Shown here one piece after another: positions 1-10,965 of a stretch of DNA of 64,000 bases (the stretch's first letter is position 1; the number at the start of each line of letters is the position of its first letter). The notes beneath the pieces are model-generated. The model ran no database searches. It was not told the origin of the DNA and saw only the letters and a list, made by a program, of their open reading frames with translations. The translations under genes and the position numbers were made by a program. Source of the stretch: Roridomyces roridus (Eukaryota > Basidiomycota > Agaricomycetes > Agaricales > Mycenaceae). The stretch covers positions 930,001-994,000 of the forward strand of contig JARKIF010000013.1 of the NCBI GenBank assembly GCA_029378245.1, written 5' to 3'.

Positions 1-306
1 GCAACACCGGCGCGATTCAAGCCATTTATTTTGGAATCTCACCTCTGGGTCATCATGGCAACCAACAGCCGACACGATTTTCCGCCCCAGGGCGTGTGAA
101 TGCGTGGTAGTCAACGGGGAGAGCGAAAATGGCGGGCAATGTAGGCACATCGTAGGCACAGAGTCGGCTAAGCCAGGCACAGTTCTGATTTTCTTGCTTA
201 GGCACAGCCAAAATTGATGTGCCTAATGGGGTCGGCACATGTCAGTACTGCTAGAAATAGCTTTGCCTACACGGTCGCGGAATGCAGTGAATGATAATTT
301 CTACAT
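1..306. other. No gene seen
   Basis: No convincing reading frame or structural RNA was found. The stretch ends at the target-site duplication of the first hAT-type element. Confidence 0.5.
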
Positions 307-314
307 TCCACCAG

Positions 315-945
315 TAGGGATGAACGCCGCCCGTCTACGGGTAACGGCCGTCAATCTTACGGCTTGAGACGGTTACGGGCCGTCAAAAAGACGGCCGTCT
401 TTTTCACATTTCAATGGGTCCGACGGGACGGGACGGCAAAATTGACGGGTACGGGCCGTCAAAAGACGGGTCCCGTACGAATGTCATCAAAGTGCCCACA
501 CTTGAACTGTGAAAACCATCTTGCCCTGCTGTAGTGCTCTCTAGAGATGTTGCCAATGTCAGTACATCTTATTCTGGTGAGCCAACCAAGAGTTCACCAC
601 TGTTGACAATGGTTTGATGTAGATTTGGAGTCAGATGTCCCATCAATCAGCCAATAAGAGGCTGATAGTGCCCTCGGATCCAAAGCACATTTTCAACACC
701 TGCTTGCGCCGGTTGTCCGACCACCGGCTCAACAGAGTCCGGTCAAAAATACCTCTGATCCGTCCATCAAGGATGCCAACCCGTAGACGGCCCGTCAATC
801 TGTGAGATTGACGGGACGGACGGCAGTGTTGCCGTCCCGTACCCGTCCCGTATATTTTTTCGGGGAAGGGCCCGACGGGGACGGGTACATACCCGTGTAC
901 GGACGGCCGTCAAACGGGTTGACACGGGTACGGTGTGCATCCCTA
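315..945. mobile_element. hAT-type non-autonomous element (MITE 1)
   Basis: The ends are imperfect inverted repeats: TAGGGATGAACGCCGCCCGT on the left, and a right end whose reverse complement begins TAGGGATGCACACCGTACCC. The element is flanked by a perfect 8-bp direct repeat, TCCACCAG, at 307-314 and 946-953. An 8-bp duplication with TA-start ends is the signature of the hAT superfamily. The interior codes for nothing recognisable. It is packed at both ends with copies of the sequence in its own terminus (variants of ACGGGTACGGGCCGTC), as expected for transposase-binding subterminal repeats. Confidence 0.9.
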
Positions 946-1039
946 TCCACCAGCGTTCCGTTCAAGATAAATGTACATAAGGGAGGTAAATTCTAAACCC
1001 CTCGGGGGAAAAAATGAAGGCTTCAACTCCATGCAAGAG

Positions 1040-1130
1040 GGCGGGAATCGAACCCCAGCGTCCTGCCGTATTTCTAATATCTATACCCGATGAGCAGGCG
1101 TGCGCCGGACACCACACCCAATGAAATTTC
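1040..1130 (-). repeat. tRNA-related SINE-like unit, second copy
   Basis: The minus strand reads GTGTCCGGCGCACGCCTGC, then about 35 nt, then GCAGGACGCTGGGGTTCGAT followed by a T-arm. This is the same D-arm/B-box layout as the neighbouring 1238-1323 unit, but the acceptor stem is decayed. Confidence 0.5.
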
Positions 1131-1237
1131 TCTCTAGCTAAGTAGGACCGTTCGTTCAAGAGTCAGGACACAGGGAAATACCCCTGCGCTTTCGCAAAAA
1201 GATTCAAAATCAATATAAACCCACGAGACCATGATGA

Positions 1238-1323
1238 GGAGTGCGGGGAATCGAACCCCGGCTTCCTGCTTGTTGAATAATTGCCTGGGTAATTATGGCA
1301 GGGTGCGCCGTACGCTACACTCC
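1238..1323 (-). repeat. tRNA-related SINE-like unit
   Basis: Read on the minus strand this 86-nt unit begins GGAGTGT and ends GCACTCC, which pair as a seven-base acceptor stem. It carries a perfect pol III B box (GGTTCGATTCC) in a strong T-arm. The anticodon region is wrong for a working tRNA: the stem CCTGC/GCAGG encloses a 28-nt loop with no clear U33-anticodon. The same layout recurs near 1040-1130 (minus), 46130-46240, 53130-53250 and 53835-53935, so it is a dispersed tRNA-derived repeat and not a tRNA gene. Confidence 0.6.
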
Positions 1324-1359
1324 GAATAGAGTATCGACTCGCTGATTTGGACAAGTGTC

Positions 1360-1812
1360 AAGTGCCAGTCAGCATACATTCCTTGTAAGTGGCAAAATAT
1401 GGAAGTCGCAACCGCCGAATTTCGGTGTGGGATTCGAACCCACGGCTGTTTTGGCGTTCCCTCGAGCGGCGTCGCGAGCTCCTTCCAATCCTTCCAGAAT
1501 CCAAATGCCGATTGACGTTTTGGATTTGAATTTGACTCGGCTTCACTCTGGCCTCGTTAAATGCGAGTCGGTAGTGGGTTGTGTTTCGTGTTTGATCAAA
1601 TCTCGGGCCCGGGAGGTGCTCCGCAAGTGGAAACGGTGATACTCAAGTGCCAGTTGAATACATTCGGAGGTGTGTACAGGCCCGTAAGTGGCAAAAAAAA
1701 AAAAATTGACCCCACATTCGCCCAATTTCCGTGTGGGAATCGAACCCATGGGCCACGGTTGGGCTCGCTGTTAGCTCCAGGTGCCGGAGTGCGCTCGGCC
1801 ACCTACACATAG
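1360..1812 (-). repeat. Two tandem copies of a second tRNA-derived repeat
   Basis: Two related units lie at about 1360-1560 and 1640-1812. Each has, in plus-strand order, CAAGTGCCAGT, a GTAAGTGGCAAA block, then GTGTGGGAWTCGAACCCA, a T-arm in antisense. The second also has a Leu/Ser-type A box on the minus strand (TGGCCGAGCG at its start). The first has decayed on that side. Copies with the same tail words (GTGCCA, AGTGGCA) appear at 52.9-53.7 kb. They are interpreted as a SINE with a Leu/Ser-tRNA-like head. Confidence 0.5.
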
Positions 1813-1984
1813 GAATAACTCTGTTTGGCTTCCTCAACGGTGAATTGTACATCCTAAAGCTGATTTCAACATGATGCCGAGATCGGCAGTTTCTGGGCGG
1901 TGTTTGAGCGAATCTCGGGAGACTCCTTGCCGGAATTCCTCCCCGGAATCCGACTCCCTCAATTGCGTCCTGACTAGCTCAATG

Positions 1985-2072
1985 ACTGGAAAGGAGCGCT
2001 GCGACACAAGGATCGAAGTAAGTATGCCGTCGACATCCCATGTGCGAGGTTCGATTCCCCGGCAGCGCCTTA
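1985..2072 (+). repeat. tRNA-like SINE unit (GTAAGTATGCCG family)
   Basis: The unit contains GCGCTGC near its start and GCAGCGC at its end, a perfect seven-base complement, plus the B-box region GAGGTTCGATTCCCC. The core GGATCGAAGTAAGTATGCCG recurs in inverse orientation at 26036-26100 and, more decayed, at 46015-46100. In all three cases it lies upstream of a monooxygenase copy, so it was probably carried along in their duplication. Confidence 0.55.
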
Positions 2073-2339
2073 TTCATTGGATCCGGATCTTTTTCCTACA
2101 TTTAATTAGATTCCACTGACCTTGGAGGTGGATCGTGCATTCAGTACACGGCTCAGGCGACCAGGGCCGACTTCGCGGGTACTTTTCCGCGACTTCTAAA
2201 ACCTGCGTCTGTACAACCGGCAGTTGATTCTCTATTCCTTCTCTCGATTCCGTTGTTCCCTCAGGTATACACTATTTTCTTTGCTGGCATGAAATCAACT
2301 GGGAAACATTATTCTACGTATCGCCGCTGCCAGTGGCCC

Positions 2340-2760
2340 GGGGGCTCGTGATCAGCAGCTAAGCCGATCAGATGACGTCATCATGTCATGAGGGTTTCGT
2401 GCTTGCCTTTCACCTCCATGTCCGAGGCCGAGGCCGTACCACTGTGCACGGTTAAACGGTCGGTAAAATGGCGACGGGCCAACGATATGCCGCCCGTCTT
2501 CATTTCGGATGCCCAGCATCTGCAAGACTGCAAGTAGTTGAGCTGGAGAAGGATGTTCCGGGGGCATAACAGTGGGTTTTATGAGCCCTTCTGTTTGGAG
2601 TAGAGTGCACTGATAATCTTCCAGGCACACGCTGCCCGCCGCTACCAACTTCATCGCTCCGATCTAGAGCCGGATGTCATATCGAAGCATCTTGGACGGC
2701 TGAACGGAAGGACTTCCACCAAACTCTGGATAAACGGACCTGCGCCCAGTGGTATTTAAG
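2340..2760 (+). promoter_or_regulatory. Conserved 5' flank of the monooxygenase family
   Basis: This non-coding stretch is recognisably repeated, in inverse orientation, upstream of monooxygenase remnants at about 25317-25700, 45430-45650 and 57900-58140. Shared landmarks include CGGTTAAACGGTCGGTA, a block around GCCAACGATATGCCGCCCGT, and GTAGAGTGCACT. It ends in a TATTTAAG box at 2753-2760, 50 bp before the ATG. The same GTATTTAAGCC element precedes the copy at 24553. It is likely the ancestral promoter of the family. Confidence 0.6.
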
Positions 2761-2809
2761 CCATAGCCACCCCAGGGTTTTGCTCTCAACAAGAACGAAA
2801 AGTTTACAC

Positions 2810-4333
2810 ATGTCTCCTACCAGCAACAACTCCAGCTCTCAGCCTCTCACTATTTCCATCGTCGGCGCAGGTATCGGCGGTCTAACAGCGGCAGTTGCGT
2901 TGAGACGGAATGGGCATACAGTTCAGGTACGTTGCTGTTTCCCCCGCGTTCGAGCCACAAATCCTTACATGTCCAGATATTCGAAGCTGCGGATCTCAAG
3001 ACGGAAATCGGCGCTGGATTAGGTGTGCAGGCAAATGCACTCAAGGTCTATGACCACATCGGGTTGTGTAGGGAAAATCTGCATGGGATTCCGTGGCAGG
3101 CAGTGCGTGTTTGCTTTTCCCTTCAATTCGGTGGCTGAGCGACCAACACAGACTGTGAGAATGAGCAGCGACTGTCAAGAGAGAACCATCTGCCCATGGT
3201 TCGTCCCAGGCCTGACGACGAACGTAGGTGCCTCTCCACACATTGGTTCATCTGATTTATAGCCCGCAGGGGCTACTATGTCATCGTATCGATCTCCATG
3301 AAGAGCTGAAGCGGCTTGCGATCGGTGAAGGCCAAGGTCCGCCTGCGATATTGCACCCTGCGACGAAGGTTATTGCGTGCGATCCGGAAGCAGGGACGAT
3401 CACTCTGCAGGGCGGTGAGACCGTCCACGCAGATGCGGTGCTGGGAGCGGATGGAATTCACGTGAGTGTTTAGGCGTTCTAGTGAAAGCTTCAGTCCTCA
3501 AATCTACAGTCTGTCGTGCGCGATCATGTCGTGCAAGATGTCCTCCGCCCGGAAGATACAGGCTTTTCTTGCTTCAGGGCCGTTGTTGATGCCTCGAATG
3601 TGCGTGACATTCCTGAGCTTGAGTGGGTGTATGGCGAGGTCAGTGGGATGCGGAACATTCCCGGAAAGGATGGCTCGCTGCTTGTCGTCTACCCGTGCCG
3701 CGACGGGACCCTTATAAACATCGTGGCATTCTACTCCGACATCTCCGATGCAACAGCTGGTACGTCTAATACACACTCATAATCTGAATACCCAGTGAAG
3801 TCCCCTCGTAGGTTGGTCCGGCCACGCTACAGTTGACGAATTCAAGACCGTATTCCACGAATTTCATCCCAAATTCTTGAACCTCCTCGACCTCCCGCTT
3901 CACAGCCCGATCCACAAATGGAAGCTCCGTGTCCTGCCCCTCCTCCCGACTTGGGTCCGCGGACGGACAGCACTCCTTGGCGACGCGGCACATGCTACGA
4001 TTCCGCATCTCGGGCAAGGCGCGGGCATGTCCATCGAGGATGGCGGGGCGATTGGGTGTTTGCTGCCCGCTGGAACGCGCGCTGAGGACGTCCCTGCGTG
4101 TCTCAAGGCGTATGAGGAGTTGAGGAAGGAGCGTGGGGAGTTCATCAGGGCGGAGTCGGTGGACCAGATGGTGAGGGGATTCGATTTGTACAAGAGTGAG
4201 TGGCTATTTAGATGGTGCCGTGCTTGACTAACCCTTTCGGGCAGATAAAGAGCTGCAGATGAAAATCCTGGGGTATGACCCGATTCGGGCTGTGCAACAG
4301 TTCTATCAGGAGCAGTTCGGTGGGGTCCATTGA
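2810..4333 (+). CDS. FAD-dependent monooxygenase A (salicylate-hydroxylase-like)
   Basis: The spliced exons are 2810-2926, 2977-3102, 3152-3223, 3270-3461, 3510-3759, 3812-4195 and 4245-4333. They sum to 1230 nt and encode 409 residues, with GT-AG introns throughout. The FAD/NAD(P)H motifs of the aromatic-ring hydroxylase family (PF01494) are all present: the Rossmann loop VGAGIGGL near residue 19, the DG motif GADGIHS near residue 170, and the GD motif LLGDAAHATIPHLGQGAG in the C-terminal third. Enzymes of this family insert one oxygen atom into an aromatic or polyketide-type substrate using NAD(P)H. The substrate cannot be read from sequence. It is tandem with a close paralogue downstream. 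The TATTTAAG box lies 50 bp upstream. The gene looks intact. Confidence 0.9.
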
Positions 4334-5175
4334 TACGATACGTTGCATGTTCCCAGTAGAAATAGATAGTGGGTCTTCATTTGACGGTTCACATTTTCGA
4401 TTGCCCCAGACGCTACAGAAGCGCCATATTCTTGCGAATTTGGGTCCCGATCTTTTTTCTTCCTCGATTCTTGTTCGATAATGGATTCGCATGTTGAATT
4501 TCACTGACCTTAGATCTTGCATCCATGTCCACTGCTCAGGCAACCAGGGCTTCGCGAGTACTTTTCAAAGGCATGCGTATGTGCCAAGAAAAAATCAACT
4601 GTGGTTGAATTTGAATTTGAACAGAACCGTGAGAATCAACTTGATCACTCACGTGGTCATCACTGATGAATTATGGATATCAATTCTCTCTCTTCCACCG
4701 ACCACCATGAACACCAGGTACTCCTGTTCGTTCCGGACGTTTCTCGATCCAGGGTTACTCGGGACTCTGATGCTTCCTCTTCTTCTCTCCATTCGACCAG
4801 CCCTTCTCGAACGACCTCGGACGCAACATTACATAATGACTTGGCAGCCTTCTCGACGCTGGAATCATGAATGCCTTCCGCATCCCGTTCGGATACCCCT
4901 CTATGCTATCTTCCTTCCATATCTCACGCTCGGATACCGTCGCTCTGGCCGCTGGTCATGACTCATCTGCCCTTCTGTCCATACGTACGTTGCGAGAGGT
5001 CATGACTCATCATTCGACGTCTGTGCCACCCGTCGTACCCAACGTACGAGTCCGATATGGACGTATCCGAACTATTTAATGACGTCGGAGATGAACGACT
5101 CTGTTGGATAGCCGGACGTAGGGTGCGATCCATAAAGCAAGGACTGGGGAAGCATGCGGACTCGTCCCATCCAAG
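4334..5175. other. Intergenic region between the two monooxygenases
   Basis: The start of this stretch includes a block similar to 2110-2190 (CACTGACCTT, CTCAGGC, CAGGGC), which is part of the family's shared flanking DNA. A short open frame at 4673-4870 has no recognisable domain and I do not call it a gene. An ACTATTTAATGA box at about 5072-5083 lies roughly 95 bp before the next ATG and may be a TATA-type element. Confidence 0.4.
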
Positions 5176-6690
5176 ATGGCGGCAGCACCTTCGCGGCTCC
5201 TCACCATCTCCATCGTCGGCGCAGGTATCGGAGGCCTGACAGCGGCCGTTGCGCTGAGGAGGAATGGGCATATAGTCCAGGTACGTGGCTATCCCCCACG
5301 CTCGAAGTCCTTACATACATTTCCAGATATTCGAAGCAGCGGATTTCAAGACGGAAATCGGCGCTGGATTGGGTTTGCAGGCTAATGCACTCAAGGTCTG
5401 CGACCACATCGGGTTGTGTAGGGAAAACCTACGTGGGGTTCCATGGGACGCGGTTCGTGTTTTGCCTTTTCTTTCAATCTGATGGTTGAACTACTAATAC
5501 AGACTGTGAGACTGAGTAGCGACGGTAAGGAGAGAATCATCTATCCGTGGCTCGTCCCAGGTATGACGACGAACGTAGGTGCCTCTCAACGCATTGATTC
5601 ACTTCGATTTATATCCCGCAGGGACTACTATGTCATCGTACCGATCTCCACGAAGAACTGAGGCGGCTTGCAATTGGTCAAGGTGAAGGTCCCCCTGCGA
5701 AACTGCGGCTTGGATGCAAGGTCATTGCGTGCGATCCGGAAGCAGGGATGGTCATCCTGGAGGGCGGTGAGGCTGTCGAAGCAGACGTCGTTCTGGGAGC
5801 GGATGGAATTCACGTGAGTGTTTAGGCGTTCTAGTGAAAGCTTCAGTCCTCAACTATGCAGTCTGTAGTGCGCAATCATGTCGTGCCAGATGTCCTCCGT
5901 CCGAAGGATACAGGTCTTTCTTGCTTCAGGGCCGTTGTTGATGCCTCGAACATGTGTGACATTCCTGAGCTTGAGTGGGTGTACGGCGAGGTCAGTGGGG
6001 CGCGGAACATTCCCGCCAAGGATGGGTCGTTGCTTGTCGTCTACCCGTGCCGCGACGGGACCCTCATAAACATCGTGGCGTTTAACACGGATGAATCCGA
6101 CGCAGCAGCAGGTGCGCACCTTCCATTCAACTCGTTAAACATCGAATCCGTATGTTTCAGGCTGGACTGGACACAGCACCATCGAAGAGTTCAAGGCCTC
6201 ATTCCAACACAAGTTCCACCCCAACTACCTCCGTCTACTCGACCTACCTGCCCTTGGCCCGATAACCAAATGGAAACTTCGCGTCACGCCCGCGCTGTCG
6301 ACCTGGGTCCGTGGGCGCACCGCCCTCCTGGGCGACGCAGCACACGGTACGCTCCCACATCTGGGCCAAGGTGCCGGTATGGCTGTAGAAGATGCCGCCG
6401 CGTTGGCTTGTTTCCTCCCATCTGGTATTCAGGTGGTAGACGTCCCTGCACGACTGCGTGCCTATTATGAATTTCGGAGAGAACGGGCAGAGTTTGTTAG
6501 GGTTGAATCGGGGAGGCAGCGGTGCAAGGGGTTTGATTTGTATAATAGTAAGTGTGTTGCGTTCGATTTCCCGCACATGCACTGATCTGCTTGCACAGAC
6601 GAGGAGATTCAGAGGTACCTCCTTGACTATGATCCTATTGAGGCTGCACGAGATTTCCTCCGGGAAAAAGCGAGTGTGCGTATTCAATAG
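5176..6690 (+). CDS. FAD-dependent monooxygenase B (tandem paralogue)
   Basis: The exons are 5176-5280, 5327-5452, 5503-5574, 5622-5813, 5862-6111, 6161-6547 and 6599-6690, giving 1224 nt and 407 residues. Intron positions and phases match the upstream copy exactly, so the pair arose by tandem duplication. The motifs VGAGIGGLTAAVALRR, VLGADGIHS and LLGDAAHGTLPHLGQGAG are intact. The N-terminus is four residues shorter and the C-terminus has diverged. The second intron starts with a weak GTTCGT donor where copy A has GTGCGT. The stop lies 43 bp from the stop of the convergent MFS gene. Predicted reaction: NAD(P)H-dependent hydroxylation of an unknown substrate. Confidence 0.9.
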
Positions 6691-6733
6691 GGAAAGCTTT
6701 ATGTACAAGTAATGTAGCTTCAAGTAGCAAGTA

Positions 6734-8531
6734 CTAACCCTCGACCGTCTTCTCCTCCAACTTCCCACCCCCCTGCACCTCCTTCGTAATCCGAATGTTC
6801 TTGATAAACACCGCGGCCAGCAACGCGATCCCCGCCACCGGCACACCCAACACAAAAACAATCCTCAACGCCTCCGCATAGCTCCTCACGACCCCCGGAA
6901 TCAACTCCGGCGCCAAGTCAGTGTAGATGGCTGTAGGCGACTCGCGCACGATGGACACAGGCGCATCAGGCGCGTACTTGCCCAAGTACTTGGTGAGCTG
7001 GGAGGAAAACACCGGCTCGGCTACACCCAGACCAATCGTCCCACCAAGGAACTGAACGAAACTCGCCATCGAGGTCGCTTGTCCGATCAACTTGGGCATA
7101 TCTTTGAATTCGGCCTGAATCGCCAACATGCAGTTCTGCATGCCCAAACCCGTGCCTATACCAGCGAGGATCTGGAATCCGACGAGTCGAGCGACGTGCG
7201 AGTTGGCGTTGAGTGTGTAGAGTAGGCCAGAGCCGATCGCGAGGAATACGGGGCCGGCGAGCAGGAAGGGGAAGTAGTAGCCCGTCAAGCCCACGACCTG
7301 GCCCGAGCCAATGATCGTGATGACCACGCCGAGCATGAACGGCAGCAGGTCAACGCCCGAGTCGGTGGCGGAGCTGTGTCGGGCGGCTTGGTAGAAGATG
7401 GGGATGTAGTACGAGAAGAGGAGGAGAGAGACGCGGGTGAGGAAGGCGTAGAGGATGATTGCGTACACGCTCCGGGAGTGGAAAATGGATGTGGGCACCA
7501 TGGCGCGGTCTTTCTGCCGGATTTCCCAGAAGATGAGCGCGATGGCGAGCACGACGGCGAATACGAAGCAGACGATGACGGCGTAATTACCCCACGCCTT
7601 GGTGTTGCCGCCCCATTGCAGCGCCAACACGAGACTTGTGACCGAGCCCGCAAGCAGGATGGCACCGACAAAGTCCATGCCGAGGAACTGGCAGAGGATA
7701 TCCCGTGGACTGCGTTTCGTAGGATCCGCTCCGAGGGGAAGCTGCGCTTTGAGAATAAAAGTGACGGCTACAAGGGACAGGCCCCCGATAGGGAGGTTTA
7801 TGAAAAACACCCAACGCCATGTTACGTGGTCGGTGAATGCGCCTCCGATGAGGGGACCGATGACCGAGGACAGGCCATAGACGGCGCCAAAGAGACCAAA
7901 GAGGCGCGGTCGGTCTTCAAGGCGGGTAACTTGCACAACAATTTGAAACATGGCGACATCTGGGAAAGTCAGGCTGGTAGCCTACACGAACAGGGAGAGG
8001 ACTCACACATGCCCGCCGCCCCAGCACCTGAGACCGTCCGTCCTGCAATGAGCTGCTCCGCACTCTGCCCCAGGCCGCAGACGAGGGAACCCACTTCGAA
8101 TAGGGTGATGGAGAAAAGCATGATCCATTTCGCAGCCACGACTCGCAGGACCTGCAGGTGGCCATTGGAGGTTAAGGAGCGACGGTGGGTCAAGACAGAC
8201 TAACCTGGCCATAGAAGAGGAGGAACACCGTTTGTGCAAGGATGAAGGCGGTTGAAACCCAGCCCTGGAGACTGAACGCGTCAAAGTCGGACGCGATTCG
8301 AGGGAGGGCGGTCGCGAGGATTGTTTGGTCCAGTGCGATGAGGAGCATGGATAGGAGTAAAGCGACAAAGACGATGGCGAGGTTCCACCCTGTGAGGATT
8401 CCGGACGGGGCGGAGGTTGCCGCAGTGGGCTCATCGCGCTGGGCTGCGTGGTCGGAGGGCGCGGACATGGAGTTCAGAGGAGGGCTGTGGTCTCCCGACC
8501 CGCGAAGAGTCTCGGTTGTTTGTGTGGACAT
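6734..8531 (-). CDS. MFS drug:H+ antiporter, DHA14 type
   Basis: There are three exons on the minus strand: 8531-8205, 8151-8007 and 7959-6734, giving 1698 nt and 565 residues. The first membrane segment carries [17 protein letters not shown], and segment 5 carries the antiporter motif within [20 protein letters not shown]. Both are characteristic of 14-helix fungal multidrug exporters. The polar N-terminal 45 residues are cytosolic. This family exports toxic or secondary metabolites, and the position next to two monooxygenases suggests it exports their product. Introns are short (53 and 47 bp) and in phase. The gene is apparently intact. Confidence 0.9.
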
Positions 8532-8957
8532 GGAAGGAAGGGTAGTTGGGAAAGAGACGGCGCGCGCATGGTGCTATAAGTATATCAAACGAAAGCGTAT
8601 GTCAAAATCAATTTGTCACGATTCGAGCAAAACTTGAAAAAACCAGTCAGTTGCGCGTTTTTTCAGCTGGGAGAAATGCATGCCACATATCCTATGCAGC
8701 TGAACCGGTCCATGTGCGAAGAATTCCCAGTAAAGGCGTCGAAGAGGCAGTAGCAAGCATATCTGGTCCGGCGAAATCTGATATAATTCCGTTTACGCAA
8801 GATCACGGAAGATCGAAAACATTCCGATTGGCAGCAACAGGACAAGAATTGTGCAGGTACCAGTTCAAAGGTGGGTCGATCCTCGAGAAACACTAACCCT
8901 GGATTGTACACCCACAAAGGAGAATCACATAAGAATAAATAATGGACACCCTCACCC
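8532..8957. other. Intergenic, no gene seen
   Basis: No supported coding frame. This stretch separates the 5' end of the MFS gene from the 3' end of the next minus-strand gene, so it holds the MFS promoter. Confidence 0.4.
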
Positions 8958-9900
8958 TCACGCCTGGTGCCAGAACGAATGGTGGTCATCGACATGCGTC
9001 GTATTCTTCGCCATCACCTCCACGGCATGCGCGCTGACCTCGGTGGGTGCTCTCCCGCTGGTCGTGCTGGCACCTTCTACCGTTGTACCCTCCTTCCCCT
9101 CCTTCTCATCGTCCGGCAGCTCCTGTGCCTGTTTCTCGAAGAACGAGACAACCTTGCTCGGGCTCTTGACGGCCTCCTTGTATACGGAGAAGGATGTTGC
9201 GAATTCGCGGTGCTTGCCGACTTGGATGGCGTCGAGGAGCTTCATGGCGTAGATCTGGCAGTTGTTGGTGATGAGGTTGTATGCGGGTTGTTTCTCGCGC
9301 ATTTGGAAGATGGCCATCTCGCCTTGGATGGATGTGTGAGGAGATTAGAGAGAGAGGGAGAGTATAGTAGACGCACCGGCTTCCTGCAGAGCCTCGTCGT
9401 TAAATCGAGTCTTCCCAACCTCAAAAGTGTGCCATTCCTCCTGCTTGACCTTCTCGTTGATATAAATCACATCTAGATGCTCGTCCTAGGACGCTCGCCG
9501 TCAGTTGTTGTCATGGGCGGCCTTGAATCGAGTCAGATTGACTCACCATCCAGAGCTCATGGGCATAGTCTCCGACGATGACTGCCCAATGCTGCGTCGG
9601 ATCGGGGCATCTATGAGTCTTCTCCGTGATGAGCTTGCCGAGGCCCGTCTTCTCCGCGAACCATTTGCCAGCAAAGCCCGCGACGGGGTGCCAGCCAAGA
9701 AGGACCGTGCGCTGCGGGCCCTTGATGTCAGGATCGCTGGGAGGGATGGAGTTGGGCCGTTTTCCCAGTCCGAGGGAGTGTTCGAGCTTTAGTTTGCCTT
9801 TGAGGAGTTCGTCTTTGCCTTTGAGGAGCTCGCCTTTGCTGGTGGATGGAGATTGTCGGTTAGATAGACACGGCGACGGAGAGGACGAGGACGGACAGGA
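8958..9900 (-). CDS. Predicted H/NC-motif protein (LRAT/NlpC-P60-like), 5' end unresolved
   Basis: Three exons are clear: about 9900-9547, 9485-9377 and 9322-8958. The protein contains HWAVIVGDYAHELWM, then a VIYINEKV strand segment, then AYNLITNNCQIYAMKLLDA. The spaced His and Asn-Cys-Gln resemble the catalytic pair of the permuted NlpC/P60 clan (LRAT, PPPDE), but assignment to one family is inference. The C-terminal 50 residues are acidic and Thr/Ser-rich. Both introns have good splice sites in phase. Upstream of 9900 the frame stays open past 10020 without an ATG, so the start lies in an unseen exon or has been lost. Nearby ATGs are out of frame. Confidence 0.6.
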
Positions 9901-10231
9901 ATCCTTGGAGCTTTTCTCGACGCGAGTGGTGGTCGTTCTCGTGCTCGCCTTCTTCGTGGGCGTGGTCTGCGGTGTCGGCCATGGGAAGCACGTTCGACGT
10001 GGTGGTGGTGGGTAATCGACAAGTGGTGGGGTGTAGATCCGGATTACATGAGTACGGATAAGGCCGCAAGCGGCGGGGGCCGAACCTTTTTTGCAGTTCC
10101 GTATCTTGCCGTCCGGTGTCAGCCGCCGATTGCACAGCCACTAACCACGGAAAAGTTCTACTTGGCATTACAGACAAGCGCCCATCAAGCGCCGACACAG
10201 CCACTAACCACGGGACAAGGAATTCTTGTTA

Positions 10232-10963
10232 CAGCGCTATTCAGAAGTATGCGGAAAACGCAATTTTTTTTCCACAGATTCTCACGTCATCTAAATTCGT
10301 CTCAACGATACGTAACGGTACAAAGCCGGTGTATTCGACGCCTTTCGGTGCAGTAGCCTCGTAGTTGGAGCAAATCTGGTATTCAGAGTCAACTGTCCAT
10401 GTTTTGGTATGGATGCAAGATGTCAAAAAAGGGCGGAAGGCGGGAGGGTCGATCACAACCAGGATTGCTGCTATTTCATCAGTGTGCTAGTTGAAGAACA
10501 CTCACCGCCGCAAAGGGCTTCCAAACGTCTGCCAAACACCTCGCATTCCAGTGGCCCATCTATTCAGCCCTTCCCAACGGTTCCCATATCTCCCGAGGCT
10601 TTGTTGAGGCTGGAAGGGTCTGACACTCGGCTCGCGATGGCTCTTGGGTATGCCGCCATCCGAAAAGCCGGCTGAATGTGTGCTCAGGTGGTTATGAGAG
10701 TTGCCACAGTCTTCCGCCGACCCCCAAATGAGGTGCACATCGAGGCGAAGAAGAATAAAGGCACATCAAGTCTCGGGTTTGTGCGTTGCGCTCGGTGTTG
10801 TATTGGTGGCCTTGACAAGCTGAGGGTGGGCAGCCGTGCGCTCCAGGGTATCATACAGACATGTGGGGGTTAGAAAGGACACCCTGGGCCCCGAGAGACT
10901 TTAGATGACGTGAGAATCTGTGGAAAAAAAATTGCGTTTTCCGCATACATCTGAATAGCGCTG
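10232..10963. mobile_element. Mariner/pogo-like MITE with 63-bp inverted repeats
   Basis: The first and last roughly 63 bp are inverted copies with a single visible mismatch, beginning CAGCGCTATTCAGAAGTATG. The ends abut TA on both sides (10230-10231 and 10964-10965), the target duplication of Tc1/mariner elements. CAG-start ends suggest the pogo/Fot group. No transposase is encoded in the 732 bp. Confidence 0.85.
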
Positions 10964-10965
10964 TA

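Noticed and set aside
1722..1812. Possible functional Leu/Ser tRNA on the minus strand
   Set aside because: The A box and B box are good, but the acceptor ends do not pair properly and no anticodon arm with a standard 7-base loop can be drawn. A related unit lies next to it, so it is treated as a SINE.
4673..4870. Small gene between the two monooxygenases
   Set aside because: A 65-codon frame with no domain, no paralogue in the other flanks and no splicing signals.
7376..8203. A 275-codon plus-strand frame across the MFS gene
   Set aside because: Composition is that of an antisense frame, while the opposite strand has conserved transporter motifs.
9860..10204. An ATG-started frame with an acidic-His region (MADTADHAHEEGEHEND) as the start of the H/NC-motif gene
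   Set aside because: It is out of frame with the conserved exon, and no GT-AG intron in the right phase joins them.
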